Positions 31,883 to 42,700 of a stretch of 64,000 nucleotides of DNA are shown in pieces (position 1 is the first letter of the stretch; every line of letters begins with the position of its first letter). This DNA comes from Rapana venosa. Its lineage: Eukaryota > Mollusca > Gastropoda > Neogastropoda > Muricidae. The translations under genes were made by a program, and so were the position numbers. The stretch spans positions 54,241,462-54,305,461 of the forward strand of contig CM054154.1 in the NCBI GenBank assembly GCA_028751875.1. The letters are read 5' to 3'. The notes beneath the pieces were generated by a model. The model was not told the DNA's origin. It ran no database searches and saw nothing but the letters and a program-made list of their open reading frames with translations.

Positions 31883-34800
31883 GTTTCCCAAAGTCCAACC
31901 CCTCGTCCACGTCGTGGGAAACGGAAACAGTTCAAGCTGGCTAACGGGGCTCTGGTGAAGCTGTGACTGGCCTAGCAAGCCGACAGTGGATTTATCAACC
32001 GCTAAGAAAACTGAAAAGAGACACAAACGGACGGATACCAACGGAAAACGACCTGGCAATGGAAACGGACATCGAGATAGGAACAGTGACTACATTGGAA
32101 CATGGAACATCTGCGGCCTAACAAACAAGGAACCAGAAATTGTGGAATTCATGACCAAAGAAAGATCTCCATCATGGGCATTTCAGTACTAGGAAGAAAG
32201 GAGAAGGATCGAAAGAAATCCATTCAAACTTTGTTCTCATCTGGAGTGGATCAGGAAAGACCAGAGACAATGCATGGTGTGGGATTCATCCTACCCCCAG
32301 ACATAGCAAAAAATCTCATGAGTACAGAACACATATCAGAAAGACTGATTAAATCGGTGTAAGAAAGTCCAACAAAATCGTCTATTATATCCAAGCATAT
32401 GCCCCGTGAAACGATTCGTACTGAAGAGGAGAAAGACTCATTCTATCAAGAGCTCTCCGACCTCATCAACAGCACCCTGACAAAGAGGCCCTGTATGTCC
32501 ATGGGTGACTTCAACGGCAGAGTTGGTGAGAAAAAGAAACCCGTGGACAAAAATCTTGGACCCCACAGTGACCACAAACACCTTGCAACTAACGGGAAAC
32601 CCAAACGGCGGAACTATGTGCAGAGCATGATCGATCATTCCAAACATCTTTTTCCAACACCCAGCCCCCCAAATTTACACCTGGTACAAATGGAACGATC
32701 TCAACATTCGTCTCAAATCGACTTTATTACTTGCAAGATCTAGAACACGTTACGCCATCAAAGACTCAAAAGCCATCCCCAATGCCAACCTTGACACTGA
32801 CCACAGGCCTGTCATTCTAGCCTCCAGTACTCAGAAGAAGAAAATAAACAACTGCTTAGAAAGAACCAGCTGAAAAAAATAAACCTCCTCACCGGAAGAA
32901 AAAGAAGTGCAAGAACAGATTCATAGTGCTATCAAGGTGAAACTTGATCCATTGATACAACACCTCTCAACATGGAGCAAGTCTGGGACACCTTCAACCC
33001 AGCTCTCTTGAACCCCTTTTAAGGGAAGTTTGGGGACAAAGAAATGTGGAGGTAAAAACAGGAAAGCTACAGCTTGGTGGAACCAAGAGGGTGAAGGAAG
33101 CCATCAAGAAAAAAGCAGCTATATAAAGCTTGGGCCAAGACCAAGACAGAAGAGGACTACGCCAAGTACAGAATCGCAAGAAGACATAGTAATCGGTTGT
33201 GAAAGCCTCCAAAGAAAAATCTTGGGCAACTTAGGGAGAGAAGTTAAGTAAAATTTGCAAGAACTCCCAGAGAATTTTTAAAAAGTGTGAAGACGATGAG
33301 AGTAAGAGATGAGCCATTCAATCCAACAACAGTAGTGAATGATGCAAATGGAGAGGAAACTGCACAAAGAAGAGGAAATTCTGAAACGATGGGAAGATTA
33401 CTTTAAAGATCTTTTAAACCCCATCTGGAGTACAAGCTTCCAGCTCTCAGTTCTCACCATGCTATAAGACCAGTTAGAGCCCCAAATCCTTGAAGCTGAA
33501 ACAAGAAAGCAATTAAGACCACCCCCAAAGGGGCAAAGCGGCAGGTGATGCGGCATAACAACTGAAGCCATCCTTGCATGCGGGAGAAACGGGGAGTTTA
33601 AGTGGCTCACCATCATCTTCCAGAAAGCATGGGAAGAGAGGAAAGTACTTTGGATGGCAAAATGCGATATTTGGTTGCAATTGGAAGAAAAAGGGGAAAG
33701 CAAGAGAGACTGCAGCACCTACAGAGGCATTTCACTTCTCAGCCATGTAGGGAAATGTATGCAAAGATTCTGGAACAGCGCAAAAGAGCCAAAGCAGAAA
33801 CACCTACTGAGCAACGCCCAGTTTGGCTTTCGGAAAGGAAGAGGGTGCACAGATGCCATTTTCGCACCCCGACAGCTGTGTGAAAGAGCCATCGAATACA
33901 ACCAAGACCGCAACGTATTCGTTGATCAAGAAAAAGCTTTCGACCGAGTCAACAGAGACAAGCTTGGAGATCCTGGGCAGTACGACGTGAAGGGGCAGTT
34001 GTTGAAAAACATCAGAGCAATCTATGACAACAGTATGGCGCAGTCCGAACAGCCAGTGGAACATCCGAGTGGTTCCGGTTACATCAGGGGTCAGGAAAGG
34101 CTGCGTACTCTCCCCTTCTCTTCGTGATCTACATGGACAGATTACAAAGGAAGAAAAAAACCCCAGATCTTGGGGCCCTGAACGAATATTATTTGCTGCG
34201 ACCATTTCCCTGATGAATCAAAAACAAAGCAGCTCTTCAAGAACAACAGACCAACTCAACACAAGCTGCGAGAGGTATGACATGAAGATCAGTATCACCA
34301 AAAAGAAGTTATGTCTGCAGCAGAAATCCAGGAAAGCTGGACATCAACATCAACGGCACCCAGCTGAAACAGACCAAAAAATTTTAAAATACCTTGGAAC
34401 CCTCTTCACTGAAGATGGAAAATTGGACAGAGAGATAGAAACAAGATGCCAGAAAGCGAAGGGCAGTCTTTTACCAACTCGCCCCCCTTCTAAAACATTT
34501 CAGCATCCAATGAGCCCCAAAGGCAAAACTCATCAACGCCATCTTCGTTCCAACATCACATACCAGTGTCAAAACATGGGCCCTAACAAAAGCCTTAGAG
34601 AAAAATTGGTACATGTGAAATGCGCTGCCTGAGAAAAGCTGTCAACAAGACCAGACGCCACAAGATCAAGATGAGGTGATCAGAGACTTGGTCGGACTAA
34701 CACCAATTCTCCACCATATCGAACAAAAAAGGATCAGGTGGTTGGTCCCCTCATAGAATCCGCCCAACCCAACCACCCCTACGGGCATACACCCCCAAAA

Positions 34801-34973
34801 CACAATGGCTGGAAAGCCAGAGGTAGACCAAGGAGACGATGGAGCGACTCCGTGGCTGACACCCTAGAGCCCATGACCTGTCACTACATCAAGCCTCCCG
34901 CCTTGCTGCAGACAGACGTCTGTGTCTCCCCGCGACGCCGAAGGGCACCAGCGGCAGATGAAAGAAGAAAGAA
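31883..34973 (+). pseudogene. Family C RTE-like LINE (copy C1), near full length, inserted in LINE B
   Basis: An element of about 3.09 kb lies between 12-bp duplications. No ORF1 is seen. The endonuclease reads TWNICGLTNKEPEIVEF (about 32100), MHGVGFI (about 32272), MGDFNGRVGEK (about 32502-32535) and TDHRPVIL (about 32796-32820). The RT includes CSTYRGISLLSHVGK (about 33711-33755), NAQFGFRKGRGCTDAIF (about 33820) and motif A VFVDQEKAFDRVNRDKLG (about 33915-33968). Motif B VTSGVRKGCVLSPS is next (frame 34024-34632). At the catalytic box LLFA-x (about 34188-34205) a base is missing, so the FADD Asp pair is lost in this frame. KYLGTLFTEDGKLDREI (about 34390) follows. The C-terminus RGRPRRRWSDSVADTLE (about 34825-34875) precedes the 3' end AAAGAAGAAAGAA. 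Several frameshifts inactivate it. Confidence 0.9.
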
Positions 34974-34985
34974 GATCTTGTCAAA
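34974..34985 (+). other. Target-site duplication, right copy (C1 in B)
   Basis: GATCTTGTCAAA directly follows the A-rich GAAGAAAGAA end of C1. Confidence 0.93.
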
Positions 34986-35061
34986 TGGACTGAACTAAAT
35001 CACATGTCTATACACCCCCAAAAAACTAAATGCATGCTTATCACTACCAGACAAAAGCGAC

Positions 35062-35065
<4 letters not shown>
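34986..35065 (+). pseudogene. LINE B part 3: short RT segment between two insertions
   Basis: The 80-bp remnant encodes WTELNHMSIHPQKTKCMLIT then TRQKRH, the conserved segment after the FADD box in this LINE type (x-NxxKTKxMLITTRQK). Its left edge is the C1 target duplication and its right edge the TAA tail of A3. It is in frame with the residues at both outer ends once C1 and A3 are removed. Confidence 0.9.

Positions 35066-35095
<30 letters not shown>
35062..35095. repeat. (TAA)n tail of A3
   Basis: About eleven ATA/TAA units. On the A3 coding strand this is a (TTA)n tail directly after the GCGCTATATAAG-type end. It is the 3' terminus used for insertion. Confidence 0.9.
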
Positions 35096-35097
<2 letters not shown>

Positions 35098-38000
35098 GGA
35101 ACTTATATAGCGCTATATCTTGCAAAGACAAATCAAAGCGCATGCCTCATCTGACACAGTCATACAACCAATGACAAATAATCAATAGTTCAAACAGATA
35201 TTACAAACATGGTACTGCAGACCAAATCTATGAAATAAAATTGCAATAGTCAAATGTTTTTTCAAAACACACACGCACACACACACACACACACACAACC
35301 ACACACACATACACAGGTCATATACTTTAGCAGGGTGATAGGACATGGGTTAGTGAAGGGTGGGATAGTTCTGATATGAGACAGGAGGGGGGAAAACTTA
35401 GTTTGAAATAAATATGTCTGAGGCTTTCTTTAAAAGTGTTAGCTAGGCTTCTGGCGAAGAGAGAGAGGGAGCTCATTCCAGGTCGATGGACCCGAAATAG
35501 AGAAAGAGCGGGGGGCCAACAGTAGATTGGTTGAATCTAGGTATTCGTAGGCACAAGGGATCTGCAGCAAAAGCGGAGGGGAAAGTGAGGAGTGTAAAGG
35601 TTAAGACATTCACAGAGGTAGGAGGGGCTGTTTGTGCAGACATTTGTAACAGAGGGTGCTGATCTTATATTTACTCTCTGTGGCACAGGCAGCCCGTTTG
35701 GAGGATCACAAAGGGGGGTAATGTGCTCCGATTTTTTCTTTCTGAGAACTAGTAGAGCTCCGGAGTTTTGTATACGTTGAAGGGAGTGGATAGATGATGC
35801 TGGCAGACCAGACACAAGATAATTGCAATAGTCCAGACATGAAAGAATGAGAGAAGTGACAAGTTTGGCTGTTGCATCGGTGGACAGATACTTTCGAATT
35901 CCACTTATAGGCTGTAACTGATAGTAGCATGACTGACAGGTCTGGGTGATGAATTTTTGCATAGAGAGTGTGTTGTCGATAACAACACCTAGGTATTCCC
36001 CAGCAGTGGATAGAGGCATGATGCATTGCCCAAATTCTATTGAAAACTGTTGTAATGGAAGAGAGTTTTGTTTTTGGTCCCTACAAGCATGGCTTCAGTT
36101 TTATCTGCATTAGCTGTAATTTGTTCTGTGTCATCCAATTTTGAATATCTTCAAAGCAGTGGGCCATATTTGCCAGGGAAAAGGCAGATTTTCAGGAGTA
36201 ACACTGCTTTGATCTGAGAGTCATCAGTGTAAAAAATTGAGGTTGATTTGATGACGTTTTATTATATGGACAGTGGGGGAGTGCAAAGAGTTTAACAGAA
36301 CAGGGCCTAGAACTGATTTCCCTGTGGGACTTCCCATTTCAGTTGGCCGGTATTGATTGAATCAGGTTTACTGGGAACGTCTGAAATCGGTCAGTAAGGT
36401 ATGAATTAAAAACCCGGTGGGGCTGTGCCCGTAACACCGAACGATTTTTGAAGACGGGAGAGAGAAATTGAGTGGGTCTATAGTATTGAAGGCTGCAGAT
36501 AAGTCGAGTAGAGTGAGAAGGGAGGGTTTTCCCCCGAGTCAAAAGCTAGTAGAAGCGTGTTTAAAGTGTGTACCAGGGTGGTTTCGTGCTGTGGTTGCGC
36601 GATAGGCAGACTGAAACTCAGGAGAAGATTGTTTGGGCAGAAGGTGGTTGTTGAGCTGTTTGAGAAGTACTTTTTCAATGACTCTAGAAATAAAAGGTAG
36701 ATTGGAAACAGGTCTATAATTCTTCAGAATGTTAGGGTCAAGGTCATGCTTTTTGAGTAGAGGTGTGACTATAGCAGTTTTGATAGCTGATGGAACATTT
36801 CCTAAAACAAGAGATGAGTTCACTATTTTTGTGATAGTGGGTATAAGTTGTGGTAGGCACTGTGTGAAAAGAGAAGCAGGTATGGAATCAAAAACATGAT
36901 TTTATAGTCATTTCTTTCAGAATTATCGTGATTTCTTTCTCACTTGTCGGATGAAAGAAAAGGAGAGGAGTGCCAGAGAATTGGGGATCAGGAAGTGCAG
37001 GCTGGAAAGGAGTCTGATCCCGTTTGGAGCGAATGTTGTAGACTTTTTCAGAAAAAAATGCAGAAATATTAGAAGGAATTTAGAGTGGATGCGGATGGAA
37101 GGCAGAGGGCTTGCCCTTTACAGATCCAGGGGAGTAGATGTGAGAGAAAAGAGAGATTTCTTGACGTGGTAAACAAGAACTTGAGAGAGTAATACTTTGT
37201 TTTTTCTGAAAGAATTAAAGACTTGACTTTGTTTACTTGTTTTCGGAAGAGCTGCTTATTAATTTCCGTTTTTGCTTTTCGCCACTGCCGCTCTAGTTGC
37301 CAGAATGTCATGGGTGTACCATGGCGCACATGGCCTATCAGGAAGGAGACGGTCAGTGGGAGGTGCATGCTCATCAAGCAGTTGGCTGAGAACATCATTG
37401 TAGTGTTTAGAGGGGTTATTGTTGTCAGAGGTTTGTGATAGGCGTTCAGCAGCTTGTGCAGAGAAAGTTTGAATATCTATGGCCTTGAGGTTGCCAAGGG
37501 TGACATACTTTTTCTTTCTGATAGGCTTTGCAATGTTTAGAGAAAAAAGAACAGCGGAATGATCAGAAAGTAGTTCATCCCGTGATAGATACAGTTGTGA
37601 TCAGATCTTGGGAAACATCGGTAATTGCCAGTCCCAAATATGTCCTGATATGTGCGTTGCTTCATTTACCAGCTGAGAAAGAGAGTGGTTTGACAAAGAA
37701 AGAAAAGACGTTTGAGTCGGGAAGAAAATTAGTTATCAAAGTGGAAGTTTTAAGTCACCGAGAATGATAAGCTTTCTGGGAGGGGAGGCTGTAGTGATCC
37801 AGGAGTGACTGAAATCTTGAGGAAGATGGAAGATGTCAGATTTTCTTACGGTTTGGAGGTGGACGGTAAAGGCAGCAGAAAGTAATAGAGTGGCCAGGTG
37901 TATTGAGGTTTGAGTTCACAGACTTCGAAAGATTAGGGAAATAGAAAGGGAAAATGACAGAAAGAAAGAGCAGGTTTAAGTTTTATCTTATAAACGATGG

Positions 38001-38408
38001 CAATGCCACCTCCCCGGGGGGCGGGGAAGAGAAACAGTTTTTAACCCGGTGGTGTCAGTTGTTTTATTTTCGGTTCTGACCGTGTGGTTTTTTAAACCCG
38101 GGTTTTTTGTAAGAAATGTTATATCAATATTCTCTTCAGAGACGAAATGAGAAAGAGATCAGCTTTACCTCCTGTGGGCAGACAGATTGCACGTTGAACA
38201 AGCACATGCTAAGGAGGTTTGAAGGAGGGCGAGGGTTGATGTTAACTGTGGTGAATTTGGATAACTGTCAGAGGAAGTGGATGAAGGCGATGGTAGAGAT
38301 GTGGAGAGTGGGAGAGCAGACAAAAGTTTGGATTGAGAGTCAGGTGTAGAAGCTGGTGAAAGAACTGGGCAAGTTTTGGGATTTACAGTTTCATACACAT
38401 CGCGATAC
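35066..38408 (-). pseudogene. Family A LINE (copy A3), most complete copy, inserted in LINE B
   Basis: The minus-strand element is about 3.3 kb. The 5' part (38400-38165) is a Ser/Pro/Thr-rich N-terminal segment. Endonuclease remnants follow, with LLSDHSAVLFSLNIAKPIR (about 37575-37520). The linker LLDEHAPPTDRLLPDRPCAPWYTHDIL is at about 37395-37310. The RT fingers KKHDLDPNILKNYRPVSNLPF and IEKVLLKQLNNHLL lie in frame 36823-36539. TTLVHTLNTLLLA (about 36575) and YADD-region remnants (about 36230) follow. The thumb frame 36019-35537 gives GEYLGVVIDNTLSMQKF and LSCLDYCNYL. The C-terminus ends near 35400. A CA tract (35266-35317) and the tail at 35100-35150 follow. Frameshifts are frequent. It shows that A1 lacks part of its RT fingers. 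Confidence 0.87.
35266..35317. repeat. (CA)n tract in A3 3' region
   Basis: The tract is GT in A3 orientation, about 85 bp after the coding end, matching A1, A2 and A4. Confidence 0.88.
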
Positions 38409-39160
38409 ACATAACTATCAGAACACGTTTTTTCAAAGTCATTTACAAAGGAAGAATCATAAATTTTCTCCAATCTATATTGAAAAGGAAACAATCGAAC
38501 AAGCCTCTCACCACAAAGTTCTAGGAGTAACAATTGTTGAAAATCTCAGTTGGTACCATCACATATCCCATCTGTGCAAATATATGTCTCAAAGAGTATA
38601 CCAATTGACTAAAATCAAACATTTTCTTGACTTTCATTCAAGAAATATTTATTTCAAGCTGGGTATACAATCTTCAATAGATTTGCTTCAAACCCCGTGG
38701 GATTCTGCAAGTGCAAACACTATGAAACCATTATTAAGTCTGTATAAACGTCCTTTAAATGGTTCTTCTGAGAAAAACTCCCCTACTAGAAGTGGATTAT
38801 ACTCAGTTGAATATTCTTCCCCTACACCAAAGACTAAGATTTAACAAAGGCATCATGATGTTTAAGATAATGACAGGAACTTTTCCCTCATCCTTAAAAA
38901 GACAAGTTCCCAATGAATCACCAGAAATTACTGAAAAGCGAGTGTCCCAATCCCAAGATAGATTTGTTCAAATCTAGCTTACTCTACTCAGGCCCTGTGT
39001 GTAGAACTCCCTTCCTGACTCATTTAGACAACACCAATCATTTAACATCTTCAAAAGTATTGTTCATCCACTTGATGCATCAAGAATAAAACTCCACACT
39101 TGATCTATTGGAAACAAAGTAAATATAAACCTCCCTTACATTATCCAAATTACCCCTCTC
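38409..39160 (+). pseudogene. LINE B part 4: RT thumb and C-terminus
   Basis: B resumes at ACATAACTATCAG, and the frame 38356-38844 gives FSPIYIEKETIEQASHHKVL, GVTIVENLSWYHHIS and LTKIKHFLDFHSRNIYFKLG, the usual thumb pattern. Then YSVEYSSPTPKTKI and, in another frame, LNILPLHQRLRFNKGIMMFKIM (about 38805-38870), the conserved ILPLHxRLxxNKGxxMFK signature. Near 38990-39050 the sequence corresponds to the terminal WNSLPDSFRQHQSFNIFKS pattern. It ends in a CT tract at 39161. The hexamer ACATAA at 38409-38414 is also at 35060-35065, a probable short target-site duplication for A3. Confidence 0.87.
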
Positions 39161-39172
39161 TTTTCTCTCTCT

Positions 39173-39244
<72 letters not shown>

Positions 39245-39245
39245 C
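39161..39245. repeat. (CT)n microsatellite
   Basis: CT repeats separate the end of LINE B from the start of LINE F2. The tract may belong to the 3' end of B. Confidence 0.92.
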
Positions 39246-39264
39246 CCCTCCTCCCCCCTGGGGT

Positions 39265-40303
39265 TCACCTTGCACACCTTCAGTGACAGGCTGTTTTTCA
39301 GTGCTCTGTGTTTTGGTGCAATTACGGTGGTTCTAGTCCATTACTGTACCAGTTTTCTGCAGGACTTGTGTGAAGAGGCATGCCTGCCGAACCATTGTCA
39401 TTTAGGCCAAAATGTGGCTGTTTTCTGGTGTTTTCATGAACTTCATGTACCGCCGACTGAAAAGCAAAATTTTCACCTGGACATTGAAGATGCGAAACCT
39501 GCAAGCCGGGTCGTGTGGGATTGCTCCTAGTTCAACTTTTCTACGGCGATTTATTGCAGCAGTGTGGGGACGGTGAGCTGAACCCCGGACCACCCAAGCG
39601 TGACAGCTACCGCCAGAGCAAACTGCCCAGTACCCACAGCCCAAGTGATGCCACCTCTTCTCCCACTGGTCGACCATCCAACTTGGAGCAGTCCACTTCA
39701 GATGTACTCAGTAGGCTGCACTCTATGAACACTGCACTGAACGAGAAAATGGACAGCTTGAAGGATGAAATGAGTCAGCTTCGTGAGGACCTTGGGGGAG
39801 AGGTGGAGCAGCTGAGGGGTGAGGTAAGGAGTCTGCGGAAGGAGAACGAGGACCTGGCCAAGAAGGTGGACGACCTGGAGGGAAGATCACGAAGGAACAA
39901 CATCATCGTCCACGGAATGCCCAAACTCGCAGGTGAAACAAGCACAAAATGTGAGGGGTATTGAAAGACTTGATCACTGACCAGCTGGAACTGTCTGAAG
40001 ACATTCAGTTTGATCGTGTGCACCGTCTCAACTCCAGGCTAGATTCCCCCCATCATAGCATGCTGCACGTTCTTCAAACAGAAGCAAGCCATCCTGAAGG
40101 CCAGACAGAAGTTGAGGGGAACGAAGGTGTATATAAATGAAGACATTACCGCACGTGTCCGAAATGTCAAAAGGCAATTAACACCACATCTCAAGAAGGC
40201 ACATGCAGAAGGCAAACAGGCCAATTTAGTTTTTGACCATGTGTTTATTGATGGCGTGAAGTATGGGGTGAATGATGGGGGTGATCTCTGTGTTTTGAAA
40301 TAG
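39265..40303 (+). pseudogene. Family F LINE ORF1 (copy F2) with 2A-like N-terminus and coiled coil
   Basis: The nucleic-acid-binding ORF1 protein of a CR1-like LINE. A hydrophobic N-terminal frame (39270-39530) and a second frame from 39488 overlap. The second reads GLLLVQLFYGDLLQQ directly before CGDGELNPGPP (39563-39595), a 2A-like ribosome-skipping motif. A Ser/Pro-rich linker follows, then a heptad coiled coil (about 39710-39905), and RRNNIIVHGMP (about 39890-39920), a conserved ORF1 block. After frameshifts near 39960 and 40050, the C-terminal part reads GTKVYINEDITARVRNVKRQ and FIDGVKYGVNDGGDLCVLK before a stop at 40301-40303. The start is uncertain: the ATG at 39490 is in a different frame from the 2A segment, and the frame containing 2A has a TGA at 39485-39487. 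ORF2 starts about 290 bp downstream. Confidence 0.85.
39569..39592 (+). other. 2A-like peptide motif (D-G-E-L-N-P-G-P)
   Basis: Codons give DGELNPGP after a Leu-rich segment and CG. The consensus is D-(V/I)-E-x-N-P-G-P, so seven of the eight positions fit and the V/I position is Gly (GGT, one base from GTT). 2A-like sequences at the N-termini of invertebrate LINE proteins are established knowledge. Whether this variant still causes skipping is unknown. Confidence 0.75.
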
Positions 40304-41469
40304 AGGTTTGGCCGGCCAGTGGTTGATTTTGCTGAGGGTGGTAATGTTAGGAAAGCACCGGGTTGTGGAGGGAAAACCTACACCAGTTTGACAAGTTTTG
40401 TGACGTGCTTCCCTCACGTGCCCAGGTGATGCTAGCTCTGCCGTGGTGGAGGCAGCGGCAAGTAGGGCTGTTCCTTCCCGGCCAGGTGGCGGGGAATGGC
40501 GGGGAGATGCACGGGCTTGTGGCACAGAGGGGGCTACTGATAATTTTGTAAACACAAACATAAATGAAAAACCCGAAAATCTTCCCTTTTCTTTTTTGAG
40601 TTGGAATGTTCATGGTCTGTTGAACAAAATGTCTGATAATGAGTTTGTTTTATTTATTTGATTTTGTCTGCCTACTTGAAACGTTTGTTGAATATTTTGA
40701 AAACAGTTGTTTTGTTGAGTACGAGTTGTTTTGTATACCCGCTCTGAAATTGTCATATCAAGGGAGACGATCAGGGGGAATTATTTGTCTGATTAAAAAG
40801 AGTCTCTGTAAATATGTAAAACAAATAAAAACTGCCCTTCATAACACGTGTGTGTTTCTGATCAACAAGTCTTTATTTGGTACTCTGAAAGATGTATTGT
40901 TTGTATGTACTTACATTACTCCAGAGGGCGCGCCTTATTATTTACATTATGAGATTGATAATGGTATATCGCTCTGGAAAACTTTTTATTGAATATTAAG
41001 ATTGATTCAGATGATGTGTATATGCTGTTATGTGGAGAATTAAATAGCCGAACTTCTAACGCATCTCATGTTTGCAAGAATTTTGGTTCTGATGTTGAAT
41101 TTACATTTGACAGTAATCCTGTTAGTCTAGATCGAAATTCTGAGGATGACAAATTAAATAACTATGGAAAATTGTTGCTTAACATGTGCACGGTCCTGGA
41201 TCTACATGTTTTAAATGGCGTTTGTTCTGGTGATTCTGTTGGTCCTTATACTTTTATTTCTGACGATGGTAATAGTGTGAATGATTATCTTCTTGTTTCT
41301 TGTGATTTATTTTTTATGTTTAATGATCATTGTCAACTCATGGTAAGTGATGATTAGAATGCCTGTAGAGTTTTATATACAGTTTCCTCGAGATAATCCT
41401 AACAAGTCAAGTAAAAATAAGCAATCATATACTTTGCAAAAATATGTATGGGATGATAATTGCTGTGAA

Positions 41470-41616
41470 GACTTCCTTAAAGAGTTGTGCTCAGAGGACA
41501 TACAGTATCGACTGGATGTGGCAATTAGTCGCCTTGACTCAGATGTTGACAGTGCACTTAGTTTGTTCAATAGTTGTCTGAAAGAAGCAGCTGAATGCAG
41601 GAGAAGACTTTTAAAA
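41470..41616 (+). repeat. Internal duplication of F2 ORF2, source copy
   Basis: About 147 bp encoding DFLKELCSEDIQYRLDVAI and LFNSCLKEAAEC in the endonuclease-RT linker. It is repeated at 42553-42700 with an identical core of roughly 80 bp (GCAATTAGTCGCC... to GCTGAATGCA). Confidence 0.92.
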
Positions 41617-42552
41617 AACAGTGAGTGTAGTAAAGTCAGTAGTTGGTTCGACAAGGAATGTAGTAAACTAAGAAATCTTTTCCGTAATTTGTTACAAAAA
41701 TTTATAGACGTCTCTACAAAGAGAAGACAGAGAAAAATTACTGTCTGCCAGACGAATAAAAGCATCTTTTAGAGCGAAAGAAACGAGAATATAACGAGGC
41801 TATGATTGATGAGTTGACTCTTTAAGTGAATGATCAGAAAACGTTTTGGAACAATATGCTTAAATTTCTTCTAAAAGAAAGCAGCCTTTTAACACAATAG
41901 ATATTGATACTTGGCATCCAGATTTTCGAGACTTACTAAAAAGATTCTGTAAATAGTTTTTTTGAAGAAATAAAGAAAATGAAATAAGAGATGAAGCTTG
42001 TGTATTTAATCGTTCAATTTCTATAGATGAAGTTCTTCTAGCCATAAGAAAATTAAAAAAAAAAAAAAGCGCAGGTATTGATGGCTTATTGGAGAATTTT
42101 TGAAAATTTCTGTTAGATGTAGTCGGGTTATCAATTTCTTTGTAACTTTGTTTAATGCTTTATTTGATAAGGTTGTTCCCAAGCGCTTGGTTTTGAATCT
42201 ATTGTAATTCCATTGTATAAAAAAGGTAATACTGCTGATCCAAACAATTACAGAGGGATATCGATTTGTATATTACAAGTAAGATCTATAGTTCAATTAT
42301 CAATCACAGACTTCAGAGATGGGGTAGAAGCTAATAATATAACAGACGAATTTTAAGCTGGTTTTTAAGAGCAATTTTTCTACAATAGATCATATATTCA
42401 CACTTCTTGCATGTGTACAGAAACAACTTAGTCTAAATCGTAAGCTATACATTGCCTTTATTGACTTTGAAAAGGCGTTTGATTCTGTCAATAGAGGTAT
42501 ATTATGGCCAATTTTGGTAAAAAATTGAATTTCTGGTAAATTACTTACTTGA

Positions 42553-42700
42553 TAACTTCCTTAAAAAGTTGTGCTCAGATACATACAGTATACACTAGAT
42601 GTGGCAATTAGTCGCCTTGACTCAGATGTTGACAGTGCACTTAGTTTGTTCAATAGTTGTCTGAAAGAAGCAGCTGAATGCATGGAGAAGACTTTTAAAA
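42553..42700 (+). repeat. Internal duplication of F2 ORF2, displaced copy inside RT
   Basis: Linker sequence is present between RT motif A (FDSVNRGILWPILVKN) and the segment SVMSMYNNVKARIRCGG. In F1 these two segments are separated by only a few codons, so this copy is an insertion into the RT domain. Confidence 0.92.
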
